64,000 bases of DNA from Pagrus major (lineage: Eukaryota; Chordata; Actinopteri; Spariformes; Sparidae), in NCBI RefSeq assembly GCF_040436345.1, contig NC_133232.1:33121315-33185314 (forward strand), given 5' to 3'. Positions 46,760 through 64,000 of this stretch are shown piece after piece. The notes beneath the pieces were generated by a model, which was not told the origin of the DNA, did no database searches, and was given only the letters and a program-made list of their open reading frames with translations. Positions within the stretch are counted from its first letter, which is position 1, and each line of letters opens with the position of its first letter. The position numbers and the translations under genes were made by a program.

Positions 46760-49700
46760 TTATAGTATCTCCAAGTCTACGTGACGAACCTCTGGGTTAC
46801 GTTGCTACAGAGGAACAAAACAGGGTTACATGAAAATCTGTCTCGCAATGCAGATCAATTCTAATAATGTAAGAAAATCATCCTGAAATGGGAAAAAAAA
46901 GAGTTTCTAGGCTTATTGTAGCATCAGACATATCGATTTGGACGAGTTCACTGTTTTAGTACCTTGAGCTCTTTCTCCAAGCGGTCCACCTCGGCCCCGA
47001 GGGTGTCGATGATGTTCTCCCCGTGTTTCAGCATGAAGTTCTCCAGCTCCTCGGGGGTCTTTACCTGCTGAATCTCCTGCAGAGAGAAGGAAAAAAAAGC
47101 AAACACTTGACTTTGTTCCTTAAGATACAGATGAGGAATACAGATGTGTGTTGACAGAACAAAAGCCAAAGATACCACACGGTTTGATGAACTTTGTGAC
47201 CACGATGAATATTTTGGTTTTGTAAAAGGCTGAACGGCAACAAATATGGATTGGAGCAGAATATTTCGCTCGATAAAAACAGGTAATTACTTCAAAGATT
47301 CAGATTTACTGTATCTTTTTTTTTAATTAATTTAACTTTTGGACATCTGGAGCTATTGGAAATGTTTGGATCACACTGAAGCTGTTCAGCCTCGCTCCTG
47401 CCTCCTTCCTCAGCTGTGCTGCTGAGCAGACGGCACGGCGCTAACATCTAGCTTAGTTTGGGATCTCTAGAAAGCTCAAGGCTGACTAAACAGGGACGAC
47501 CTGTTAACAGGCACTCGTCTCTGTTGCTAAGTCGTTACTGAGGGTCGGCCTACTTGCTGGAGTAGTAAACAAAGTCTCATTCCATGTAGGAATCTGCTGA
47601 CGTGACTGATTGCTTTCCAATTATTAGTCAACCTCATGTATTTCCATGGAAACAAAGATAACACTAGCAAAAAGTTTTTAATTTTGAGTTAATCACCCTA
47701 CAACAAGAATACATTTTGTCTTTTATGTTGCTGGTAACAGTTGTTTAATTGCAATATTACACGAGAGGGTGAGCTTTTACGTCATTAGTGGCAGTGATGC
47801 ATTCAGTGGGGAGATAGACAGACAGAGAAAGATAACTCATTTGCGTCACTGTGCAAACCAAAGTGTGCAGAGGACCATTATGTGTGAAATGCCTCCATCG
47901 ATCAAGAAGCACATGAGAACTTAAGAGTCAGGAAAATGACAACATTTTCTTCTTTGACACCTCAGAATTGAGATGATGGCATTAAGAAGAAAAATGTAAC
48001 TGGCCTTCAAAGACTGAAAATCTGTTTTAAATGGTTTTGTGATTCGGTGATTTGTTGTCGCAGAGATACATAATGCATTCTCATAAAAACAGTGTTTATA
48101 TCCTCCCAAACATCACAGTATCAGGAAGTAGAGAGCGATCAGAATTTAAAGAGAGAAACGACTTACGTTGAGGATTTGGTCAATGTCTTGTTTTTCCAGA
48201 TAAGACCGTGTCACCACTCGGCCGTCAAAGTCAACCTCAGCCTTGAAGCGCACTTTACTCAGTCCCAAATCAGTGGCCTTCACGTCGTGGATGGCCCTGC
48301 TCATAACAACACAAGACTTCAGGTCAGAGTAGAAAGTAGAAAAACTATTATAGTTAAGCAAAGAACAAAACATTGTAAAAAAGACCCTGATGTTTGACTT
48401 CTTGAATCAAGAATTGTCTCTTGTACTGTCGTGTTCATGTTGTGACAAAGACATTAAACTACTGCTGCAACTAACGATTATTTTCATTATTCTTTCAATC
48501 ATTTTCTTAAATAATCAGTTAGATGTTTGGTGTAGAAAAAGTCAGAAATTGTCTCATTTTGTCCACACCTGAAAGATATATATTGGAGGTGTGTGTGTGT
48601 GTCTTTGCTTTTTTGCTGACCTTACAGCGGGGTCGTTCTCCAGGAACTCTGTAAGCTTCTGGACACGTTCTGCCTGTATGGAGCGTCCCAGCAGGGCCTC
48701 TGTGTTCGTGTAGATGAGGAAGGCTGAGACAGCGCCCAGCAACGTGCCCACGCCGAGAGAACCCAAGCTGTCAAAGGTGGGGTTACCTGGGACGACGCAG
48801 GCACATTGAAAGAGAAACTTTAGAAAAGTGGGTGATTGCCAACACTGAAACTAGAGACCAAAGTACAAATACACGAGAGAGAAAGATTATCCTGAGAGAA
48901 GCAATAACAGAATAATAAATCATTAATCATTAATTGCATGATTTGGTACAATAGAGCAGATAGAAACTGAGCTTGTGTCTTTTGTTTACCTGTGAGTGAG
49001 GTGAGCCCCATGCAGCCAGAAGCCATGATGACTCCTAATACAGCAGCAGCGTCCTCCAGCAGCACTACGTTAGTACTGGGGTCCCGACTCTGCATTACTG
49101 CGCACACAAAACAATGCAAGTTTAACACCTGAAGCGATATGAATCCACATTACTCCAATTTGGGATTTATCTACATTACATTAATATTTGCTGTCAGAAA
49201 TGTGTCTTTAGCAGCATGCTGGGTTTCTGATTTCCTACTTACTCTCACAATATTCAAATCAAGTTTGCGTGACTGACCCCGTTTCATTTCACAGCATACG
49301 TAGCTTGCAGAAACATTTTTATATACTCAGTCATTTTGCATCACTGAGCATGGAGTTACCTGCGGTTTAATGTCGACAAGGGCAGTAAACTGCTCTCCAA
49401 TCACTTTCATTTTATTCTAATGCCAAAGAATTTACATCAATTTATAACAGAGATTTGAGTTGTACACACCGTATTCATAAAATGAAACTCCGTTCTGGCG
49501 GGCGCTCTTCTTTATCTCATTGATGGCTACTAGTAACGTGGCTGAGAAAGAAAAAAAAAAAGGACATTTCATAAAAAAAAATGCACTTTCTGTCAAAATG
49601 TCATCAAAAATCTGCAGCTTCATTTTCATAACCGACCTCCTTCAGACACCAGAGAGCCCGCCAAAATACAGTAAGCCTGCAACACAGAAACGTGACATGT

Positions 49701-52700
49701 CGGATCATTAATAGTCTTCATGTACATTGTACGACAGACAACAGTCACTCACCCATAACAAAGATTCGATGGGTTCTGGGTGCAGCAATCCCATGATGCC
49801 ATGGTACCAGGAGAGGCCTGCGCCCATCATAAAAATGCCCACACCACTAATGAGGGAGGCGATGTAGCGCATGTTGGAGAAGCCGTACCTGGAAAAAAAA
49901 AAAAAAGGAATTGGTTACAGCAGCTGAAACCAGAACCGGTTCTGAACCTACAACAACATGTAGGCCACCAGTATTTTGTAAAGGATACACACATCTACGC
50001 ACTGCACAGATGCTGTTTACGGCGGACTGATGGCTACTTTTAAATCTGTAAACTTCTGTTATCAGCCGTCAAGGAAAACAGTTATTAAGCTGTTATGACT
50101 GTTTTAGAGCATCAGGTGGTATATGGATCATGGCTTTTAACAGGGGCGTCACAGTTTTCCCTCCACCACCGCCGCCTGCATCCAAAGAAAAAAACAATAA
50201 TAAAGATACTTCAAAGACGACACAGCTAGCTTACTGGTAGCCTGCAGCTGCACTTCCAGATAATCATCCTGTCTGCACAAAGATGACTGGAAGTAAGTAA
50301 GAGATGTTGGGCTTGTTATCTTTTTCAGAGATCCTTTATTGATTCGTTTGAAAAGAGAAATCTCTGGACAGATTTGAGAAACTGAACTTTGTAGCAAACT
50401 GAATTTCTAACTTTTGTTTTTTTATTGATGAATCCCCTGAGGGTGGTTTTTGTTGTTGAACTCTGGGATCTTTATCTTTGGTAGATATTATGTGAACTTG
50501 CCGAACACAAACCTGCAAAAAATTCAACAGGATATGGTTGCAAAATGGCGGTTTTGTTTTTTTAATCCTATGATTTTCAATACTTGAACTAAATGTTTTG
50601 ATTTCTCACGTTCCTCATATTCTGTCTTTAACTATATAATAAGTTGCGGTTGCTTACGGATGGCCTGCGTCAGGGTTGCGGACAGACTGGCTGATCCCCA
50701 GGGCGAGCAGAGCCTGGTTGCAGGTGTCGGCCAGGGAGTGGATAGCCTCGGAGAACATGCTAGCTGATCCAGTGTAGACCCAAGCCAGGAGCTTGAAGAA
50801 GAAATTCAGCCCATTGCTGAGGAGAAACAAAACAAGCAGATGAAGCACTTGTAGGGCAATGAAAGATTAGATCATCTAACAGTTGATTTAATGGTTAGCC
50901 ATGGTTCTGACTGCAGCGGTCCGCAGATTTATAAGTTAGCGTGTACTGGAGATAAAAACATTATCTCAGGGACAATGTAGCTTCTGTAGTGAAGACAGTC
51001 AAATCTGTCTGGAGGTTAAAGTGTAACTGAATTACAACATCACTTTTCTGTTTGTAAAAATATTTCAGCTTTTCTGTTCTGATGCTCACGAATCACAGAC
51101 TTCACCCCCAGACTGAACACTAATTGAGTCCTGTGAGTCTTTGTGCGAATGCAGTGAGGGAAACGTTTTGCTGTTCATGTGACTGCACATGTCCTCTTAA
51201 CACAATCATCCTAATCCAATATACCTCATGTGAGAAACGGTCCCGTGCACTCCCCAATACAAATGTTCACATATTTTAGATCTTTATTACTCAGTCGAGC
51301 CCGACCACTATATCGATTGGAACATGCCAGACGGTTTGATCAGCGCAGCTTGTTCTTACAAATACGACCATGAAAATCACACCACTGCTAAGAAATCCTA
51401 CACAAATACCTCCCAGATACATCGCGGTGTCATCTTAGAAACAACATTTCGACCACATACAGTTGTAATTGTAAAGCATGCCAAGTTCAGGATTTGCCCT
51501 CAAGTCTAAACAGATTACAAGAGCACAACAGCAACATATTGGGAAACAGGTCTGAAAAGCCAATACGGATTTTAGCCAATATGTTTTACTTGAACAATAG
51601 GACAACGTACGATAAAGCATTTCACTTGTCGAACCATTATAACTTTAACAGTCGTTATATCAATGTCAAATTTTTTTTTTTACACCACACAAGTATCAGC
51701 AACAGCCTCTGCTACTGAATTTAAAATCTCTACCTTGTGCCGTATATCTTCAGAATGAAGGATCTCATGTGACTGTACATCTACAGTCCACATGTAGTCA
51801 CCATCTTTTTTTGGACTTCTGCATCGAGGGGTTAACCAGTTCAGTTTCCCAAAATGTTACACTCTCTGACATACTGTATCTCGTAACCCTGCTGAGAACA
51901 GACTTGTTGTTTCCTCTCTAATCCAATACCTCCCGCTGTGTGTGTGTGTGTCTGTGTGTAAAGTCCCAGACTGCAGAAAGACTTCACAACATTCAGACAG
52001 AAGACGAGTGAGAGTAAAAATACTTACATGCAAATAGCAACCATGACCACCTTCCCCGGCCCTTGTAGAAACGTTCCCCTCTGGCCTGATCGAGGCTTCA
52101 TGAAACAAAGAAAAAGAAGTATTTAGTGTTTAAATATGGAGTCTGCAGTGTGCCCCACTGAGCATTTGAAAAATACTGTTGTTATCTTCATGGCACATTG
52201 AAGTTATTAAGCAACTGGCCTTAGACATCATACATGAATGTCCCTGTAAAGAGGGGGGACTGCATGAACGACAACAGATAATGATATTGTCATAAAGATG
52301 CAGTGACCACTGTAACAAGGACAAAGCTCACACAGGTACCCCAACAGGGGGCAACTTGGGGCATAGTGGCAGGAACATCCACATTACTTCCTCTTTCATA
52401 CAGAAAAAAAAATATTTTGGTGAATTTTATATTATTAAACAAAATGACAAAAAAAGAGCGCTCACCTTAGTGTTTCCCCAAAAGTCTTTGTACTCCTTCA
52501 ACAACTGTTGATTGCGGAAAATATCTGGAGGGCAGCAAACAAGAGACACGAGTCAGCCCACATCTCAACCGTTCACAGATCAATACATTAATAACATGCG
52601 TACAACAGCCAGGTAACTTATACAAATAAAACGTTTTTATTACTGTCAAAGTGTGACTCAGTTAAAAAGTTCAGCACTTCTAGCAGCTGCCTCTTTAAAG

Positions 52701-55301
52701 ATAGTCGACGCTTTAACGTGAGGTATCAACTGATGTATTTTATGTTGTGGAACAAAACCTGAAAATCTCTTCAGCTTATCTTAACCACAGACCTTATTTC
52801 AGGCATCTAACAGAAAACCCCGATGAGACGAGGGAACCGGACTTATTTCTGTTTTTTCGTGCTCATTCCTGTGACACAGTACAGAACTCCATTAGCCCTT
52901 TGATTGGTACTTTAATGTCTGACAGTCAGGCTAAATGTTTCCCGCCGTTTCCAGTCTATGTGTTAAGCTAAGCTAACCAGCTTTCAGCTGTAGCTTCAGA
53001 TTTTATGGACAAATATGAAACTGCCACCAGAAAGTTAAAAAAAATCAAAATCCCAAAATGTTTCTTTAGTATTATATGTTTACAAAGACGCCCATCCAGC
53101 CAAGGAAGCATATAAACCTACTCTCTTGATATTCCCGCTCAACCTCTTTCCTGAGATTTCTCTCTCGGGCCAGAGCTTCATGGCTTCCCCACACGTCTAT
53201 CGCTCTGATAGTCACGGAGAGAAATAAATGAAATAACAGAAGTTAGACAATATATCAATGAAAAATTGCTGGTTTGAGCAATAATTTGCTAGAAGACATA
53301 TCGTATTGTATTCGTAACATTTCTTAAGGTTTAAAGCAGAAGGGTGCAGAACTAACTTTGCCTCCACGTCTGACCGCAAAAACACAGTGAACGCCTCGGT
53401 GTCGTCGTGGGGGCTGCGTCTTCTGATCTTTCGAAGCTGTTCCAGATCACTGGGAACACATGAGGGAGGGGGTAGGAAGAAGATTAAGGACGAGCAGCGT
53501 TAAACGATGTTAGGCAGCCTAATATCAGTTAATCACGACAGCGTGTTTGCTTATTAACTCAAAGGAATTTGCGTCAGCGTCTGCCCGCATCACAGCTACT
53601 ACTGAGTATGGTTACACGAACAGATGGACAGACATTCAATAACATTAATTTAGCTTTGCAGTGATGGTTTAATGTTGCTGTATATATTGAATAATTTAAA
53701 CACAGTACAGACAGTATGAGTAACAGTCGTTACTTTGGTTTGAGGCAGAACTCATTCATGGCTCTGACTGCGGTGATGAAGTTGTTTTGAGTGTACTTCG
53801 CTCCATATTCCCTTTTCTTCAGGACTGCCCGAACTTTATGTGACGACAGAGGAAAATTATGATACAGGGTTTTCATCTGCATTCATTACCCACATATCTG
53901 TATCTGAATATACTGGAAATACAGAGTAAATTAAGAGTTTCAGCATTCAAAAATGTTTGTTCGTTACCTTTCACTTGAATAGTTTCAGCTTTAGTCAGCC
54001 CCTGAGGTGTCGGCTCTATGAGACATGAGATATTTACAATTAACAACTGAAGCAAACTAAAGCACAAAGTCTCCTGCGAGACAGAATTTTTTCTCAACAT
54101 CCCAACTTACCAGAACTATTTCCCGGTTCTAGTGTTGACAGGGCATGCAATTAAAAAAAAAAGCAAAAAACACAACATTTTTAACCATTTTAAAAGGAAA
54201 ATAATAAACATTAATGTACACAATACAAGGCCACACAGACAGACAGTGTTTGCCCCGCAGTAAGAACGGTACCACCACAGCTGGATAAAATGGGAAACTG
54301 AACATTACAATCTAGATAACAAGACAAAACACCATCAAGCATAAGACCTTTAATCATGATCAATTACCCAAAATGAACAATACGAGTGCTGAAAACCACT
54401 TGAACCAAAACTAAGACCAGCAGAGATAAATGTGGAACAAATCGGTAACTTCTTAAAACCCTGTTATAGACTTGCTTTTATATAAAGTCACCCTTTTCAA
54501 CTGATTTGTCCCTTTACTGCTCTTAGTCTGTTTATCTGTTCTTAATTCCTCTGATGTGATGTCGTCCTCTTATCGTCTTTATCGATTGTAATCTTTTATC
54601 TGTATCTATTACTTTCCCTTTCTCTTTCTTTCTCTGTGATCTTGTCTGTTTTATGGCTTTTATTCCTTTCACTTGTAACGGCTTGTATCGTCTTTTTACA
54701 TTTTCTGTTTCGCCTTCTTGTTTTTAACTCGGCTGCCTTGTGATGAGCATTTATTCTGTAATATCGTCTTCCTCAGTTTCCTGCTTTTGCTTGTTTGTCA
54801 AAGCTGTTTTTAAAGGTGCTATATAAATAAAACTTAAGTAAAACAGGGGAAACACTGAACGTCAAACATGTCAACAACAAGGAAACATGGGTTTGCCACC
54901 TGATGGAGCTGGGGTGGCTTTCACCGCAGCAGACAGGACCTTCTCTGCTGACGGAGCATCACCGGATGCTGATTTCGGAGGACCATCTTTACTGTTGCCA
55001 GAGGTAGAGTAGTAATGCACCTTGCCCAGCCCTAGAGAGGCAGCACGGCAGTCTGGGAGGCTGAACCACAAGCTATGTGTGCCTCCGCTCTGCCAACCTG
55101 AGCAACAAAATGTGTGATTATAGTGTGAGTATGCACAGAAAACAGACACTACTACCAGCAGAGATGTGTAACAGCACTGCCAGACTCCTCACCGTAGCAC
55201 AGCTTGGGGAACCTGGGGGACCTCTGCGACAGAGGCGCCCTGTGCTGCAAGGAGACCCTGCAGAAGACGTGCCATGGTCTGTGGGCCAGGCTGGGGAACA
55301 T
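46760..55301 (-). CDS. slc30a9: slc30a9 (ZnT9), mitochondrial zinc transporter, complete, 18 coding exons
   Basis: Exons 5' to 3' (minus): 55301-55193, 55097-54900, 54128-54111, 54015-53968, 53833-53734, 53449-53357, 53204-53122, 52524-52466, 52095-52028, 50816-50658, 49888-49753, 49676-49637, 49541-49470, 49097-48990, 48786-48621, 48296-48167, 47076-46963, 46804-46760. Phases agree at every junction and total 581 aa (human 568). The N-terminus is Arg-rich without acidic residues, like a mitochondrial presequence. The middle carries the KKREYGAKYTQNNFIT / LRKIRRRSPHDDTEAF block conserved in ZnT9. The cation-diffusion domain follows, with HxxxD metal ligands H285 and D289 (EAIHSLADT) and LLEDAAAVLG at 407-416, where E409/D410 occupy the second site. 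The C-terminus is HGENIIDTLGAEVDRLEKEL then EVRHVDLEIL. ZnT9 exports zinc from mitochondria and has also been described as a nuclear coactivator (HUEL). Confidence 0.95.
48462..48575. repeat. Fragment of the 'gctgcaacta' MITE family in an slc30a9 intron
   Basis: Starts tgctgcaactaacgattatt and includes tttgtccacacctgaaagatat, landmarks of the family elsewhere in the window. Confidence 0.55.
51938..51960. repeat. Short (GT)n microsatellite
   Basis: A gtgtgtgtgtgtgtctgtgtgt run in an slc30a9 intron. Confidence 0.85.
54111..54128 (-). CDS. slc30a9: slc30a9 18-nt microexon
   Basis: On the minus strand an AACCGGGAAATAGTTCTG block is flanked by ...CACTAG (with a long T tract upstream) and a perfect GTAAGT. 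Spliced in, it joins in phase to give APS-EPGNSS-EPTPQ; skipping it also keeps frame (APS-EPTPQ). The exon lies in a poorly conserved linker between the presequence region and the conserved core. Support is splice-signal and phase only, so it may be alternatively used. Confidence 0.6.
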
Positions 55302-55920
55302 CCTCGCTGTAGCAGGGCTCGGTACTGAAGTGCAGGATCTTGCTGTGCGGGGGTAACAGACAGCCCGGTCACTGTTATGATTCAGGCTTTTCAATTCAGA
55401 CAGGTTAACGCCAAAGACACCTCGTCTCGAGACACTTTCCTCACGTTAGCATGACTACAAACAGACGAGTATCTTTAACTCAGCTGACATTTGTGTCTAA
55501 CTGAAATGGCTGTCAATGATAATCACCCGGCTGGTCAGCTAATGCCTTTGCCGGTCGGCTAACGCTAAAGCGCTGCTACAGCTCAGCCGACCCCGGCGGC
55601 TACGGAGCCACAGACCTGGCTAACCTAGCTAGTTAGCTAGCTAGCAGAAAGCTAACACTGTCATCCGGCGTCAGTAAGAAGTGCCGTAAAACATTTAAAT
55701 GTACCAAACGACACCGCGGCTGGCTGGTGAGGACAGACAACGTCATTCATAGAGGCCTTTACCTTTCTATGGTGATGTTTGTGCGGCATAATCTGTGTCC
55801 ATTTTGAGAATCTATGGCAGGACTGATGTGAACGCCGCTATGGACGCTCCGCAAGTGCTACAAACACACACACACGTGACCTGTGACGCGCAGCTGACGT
55901 CGACGGTCTTCTCGCGAGAA
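55302..55920 (-). promoter_or_regulatory. slc30a9: slc30a9 5' UTR and promoter region
   Basis: Immediately upstream of the ATG (Met at 55301) a candidate acceptor (…CCGCACAG) precedes 55342, and a candidate donor (AAAG-GTAAAG) follows 55763. This suggests a non-coding first exon beginning somewhere above 55763. The surrounding DNA is relatively rich in CG dinucleotides (for example accccggcggctacgg near 55590, tctcgcgagaac near 55911). The TCTCGCGAGA palindrome is a known element of housekeeping promoters. Confidence 0.55.
55909..55920. promoter_or_regulatory. slc30a9: TCTCGCGAGA promoter palindrome
   Basis: The bases tctcgcgaga sit about 610 bp upstream of the slc30a9 start codon, close to the inferred first exon. 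This palindrome is a recognised orientation-independent core promoter motif in CpG-island housekeeping genes (bound by ZBTB33/Kaiso-type factors in mammals). Role here is inferred. Confidence 0.5.
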
Positions 55921-57172
55921 CGTGATAAGCTTCGCTGTTATGACAACATGTATCGCGATATTACCAAACCGCTGTGCAAACAAGGTCATTTATATCCAGA
56001 GTTCCTCTCACATGTCTTATTTCTCTGCTCTGTTTCATCACACTGTTTACATCAGACTATCACAAGAAGTTAAGTAGTGAGGTTATTACAGGACCACAAG
56101 AAGTGGATATATTCAATATATATATAATATATCTGTTTAAAATATCTTAAAACTGGTCTACTGTTGTTAAACTACCTGTGGGAGATGAGCCAATACCATA
56201 TACATATATATATACATGAATATTGTCAGTATATTAAGTGCCCCTGACAGTGTATATTACATATTATGTATATCATATTCCTGACTTATTACTGTTGATT
56301 TATTAACAGTGATGTAATGTTACTAAGTACTTTGACTATTTCCATTTTCTGCCTTTTTGTAATTACACTAATTTCTGGAGGCAAATATTGTACTTTTTAC
56401 TCCACTACATGTATTTGATAGCTTTAGTTACTAGTTACTTTGCAGATTACATGCTGCATCAAAGCCAATGTAACTCATTTTTAATTTAGTTTATTTTATA
56501 GACAATCTCATTTAAAAAAAACACTGATTCTGATCATGAGGAAAATGATACTGAATCTGATTATTAGTCGACTAATTTTTACTTCATACCGTCTTGAGAG
56601 GTTTATTCTATAATATTGTAACGTAATATTTGTACAAAATTGTTTTGTATTTGAAATCATAAACTGGGAAGTATCTGGTACATTTAGCTGTCAAATAAAT
56701 GTAGTTTTAAATTAAAAAACCTTAATTTATACAGCACCTTTCTTACAAAGGTTACAAGGTGCTTTAAAAGTGATTAAAAAAACAACGCGATTCAAATAAA
56801 CAACACTAAAATTAATAAAACAAATTACATAAAATCAGTGGGAGAAACAATAATCCTAAAATAAAAATAAAAATAGAAAATTGTAATCTAATTTTAAAAA
56901 AAGCCGTCTTATAAAAGATGTTTTTAAAAATGTGATTTAAAAGTGGCATTTATAGCAAAGACTCTGTCATCTCTCTGTTATCACACATGTTGACTTGACA
57001 GAAGAGTGTGTCTAAGCAGGAATACAGCTCCCTCTGTCTACACATGAGAAGTACTTCATTCATTCATTCATTCATTGCCCAACCCACGTCACTGTAAACA
57101 GAGACGGGGAAGGGCACAAGCGAGTCACAGAACGAAAGGAAAATCACACCATGTAAGAAAAAAACCTGCAGG
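55921..57172. other. Intergenic region, slc30a9 promoter to gsr 3' end
   Basis: AT-rich DNA without supportable coding exons or structured RNA. It includes a (CATT)n repeat at 57057-57076. Both neighbouring genes are on the minus strand, tail (gsr) to head (slc30a9). Confidence 0.7.
57057..57076. repeat. (CATT)n tetranucleotide repeat
   Basis: Five tandem CATT units. Confidence 0.9.
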
Positions 57173-57178
57173 TTTATT
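57173..57178 (-). terminator. gsr: gsr polyadenylation signal
   Basis: TTTATT on the plus strand is AATAAA on the minus strand, about 465 nt beyond the gsr stop codon. Confidence 0.65.
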
Positions 57179-57642
57179 GAATCTTTAGAACAGTACAGTA
57201 GATGTGTTATGACCTTGCATTGGTAGTAAATAGGTACCTTAAGGAGCAGCAGTGCTTTTAATATTCACCTGACAAATGACTGACAAATCAAACACAGACA
57301 CTAGGAGAGAGGTCTTTTGACTTTCCATGCAATCACTTAACAATACCTGCAGATCCATCACTTCCATTTCACAATCATTAAAATGGAATCTGGAATATTC
57401 AATCGATAATTAAAGACCCACAGTACAGTTTAAGAAGGCCATAACTCGGTCTTGGTCCATTTAGGTAAAAAAAATTGGAAAAAAGGAAAACACTGCGCAC
57501 GAATAAGGTCACTTGAATGAGAGCAAATGGAAGTATGTCGTTTTTAGAGAGCAAGTGGTCAAGCTAATGCCGGAGCTGTGTGTGTTGGCGGTCTGTGTTT
57601 CTGGTCGTATAGGGACACGAGGGGGTGGGTTTTGTGTTGACA

Positions 57643-63470
<5,828 letters not shown>

Positions 63471-64000
63471 CTGCAAACAAAGGACCAGATCACAGATTAG
63501 AGGTGTGTGGGTGTTTTTTTAATCTAAATTTACTCAAGGAGGGTAAATCCTCTCAACTATGATTGAATAATGGGTGCAGCTCAGACATGTCTTAAGGTGG
63601 AGAGGCAAGAAAGAGAATGAAAAAAGTCAAAAAGTACTTTTCAGCAAGCGGGAATAGATCAGAGCATAATGCTGGCCAATTTCCAACCAGGAAACAGAAA
63701 CGGTAGTTTCGCCTGTGTTACGGACGGCTGCTATGCACAGGGAAGAGAAACTCTGGGAAGTGCTGAGTAATGTTCAACTAGGACAAGTATAAAAAACACA
63801 TTAAAGGAGCTCTGTGGAACGTCTGTTGTGCTAGACGCCGGTCGTTAGTTTGTGTTAGCAGACTCCATTTCTAAACTAACGTTAGCTACTGTTAGCGGAG
63901 CGAGGCACTGAGACGAGGCACTCGAGAACGTGCACAAAGTCACATCCTTTAGACCCGAAGGATTTTCTCCTGTGAAAGACCAGAGTCCTTCACAACGAAA
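63471..64000 (-). other. gsr: gsr intron, partial
   Basis: Upstream of the first visible gsr exon, an acceptor (TTTGCAG) is at 63471-63477. The next expected exon (with the redox cysteines) was not found, so the intron continues off the window. The block near 63850-63900 (gttagctactgttagc) looks repeat-derived. Confidence 0.7.

Overview
The window reads as genomic DNA from a ray-finned fish, most likely a percomorph teleost. The evidence is spliced vertebrate genes with GT-AG introns, AT-rich non-coding DNA with long microsatellites, short non-autonomous DNA transposons typical of teleosts, and a complete L1/Tx1-type LINE. Nothing prokaryotic, viral or CRISPR-like was seen.

Layout. (1) 1-26.5 kb, minus strand: the 5' end of atp8a1, a P4-ATPase phospholipid flippase. 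Coding exon 1 (26484-26532) lies in a CpG-rich promoter region and exon 2 (1141-1255) is 25.2 kb away. The rest of the gene is off the left edge. Intron 1 contains an apparently intact 5.9 kb L1/Tx1 element (17862-23793) with both ORFs open and a perfect 14 bp target-site duplication. (2) 26.5-35.9 kb: the divergent intergenic space to grxcr1, with a CpG island, a (TG)n tract, a (TATAA)n array and dispersed repeats. (3) 35.9-40.6 kb, plus strand: complete four-exon grxcr1, a hair-bundle glutaredoxin-like protein. (4) 40.6-46.7 kb: repeat-rich convergent intergenic DNA with a large inverted repeat and several elements with terminal inverted repeats. (5) 46.8-55.3 kb, minus strand: complete slc30a9, a mitochondrial zinc transporter, reconstructed as 18 coding exons (581 aa) including a probable 18-nt microexon. 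(6) 57.2-63.5 kb, minus strand: the 3' three quarters of gsr (glutathione reductase), nine coding exons; the FAD-binding start and redox-cysteine exons lie off the right edge.

The four host genes are functionally separate and are not an operon. The atp8a1-grxcr1 neighbourhood matches human 4p13. In human, slc30a9 lies on the other side of ATP8A1 and GSR is on chromosome 8, so the slc30a9-gsr side reflects a different gene order. All exon boundaries were placed by reading splice signals, checking phase across every junction, and comparison with remembered vertebrate proteins. No alignment or transcript data were available. I found no clearly novel multi-gene system. The most notable items are the intact LINE, the slc30a9 microexon, a grxcr1 intron that is in frame and free of stops, and the families of short terminal-inverted-repeat elements.
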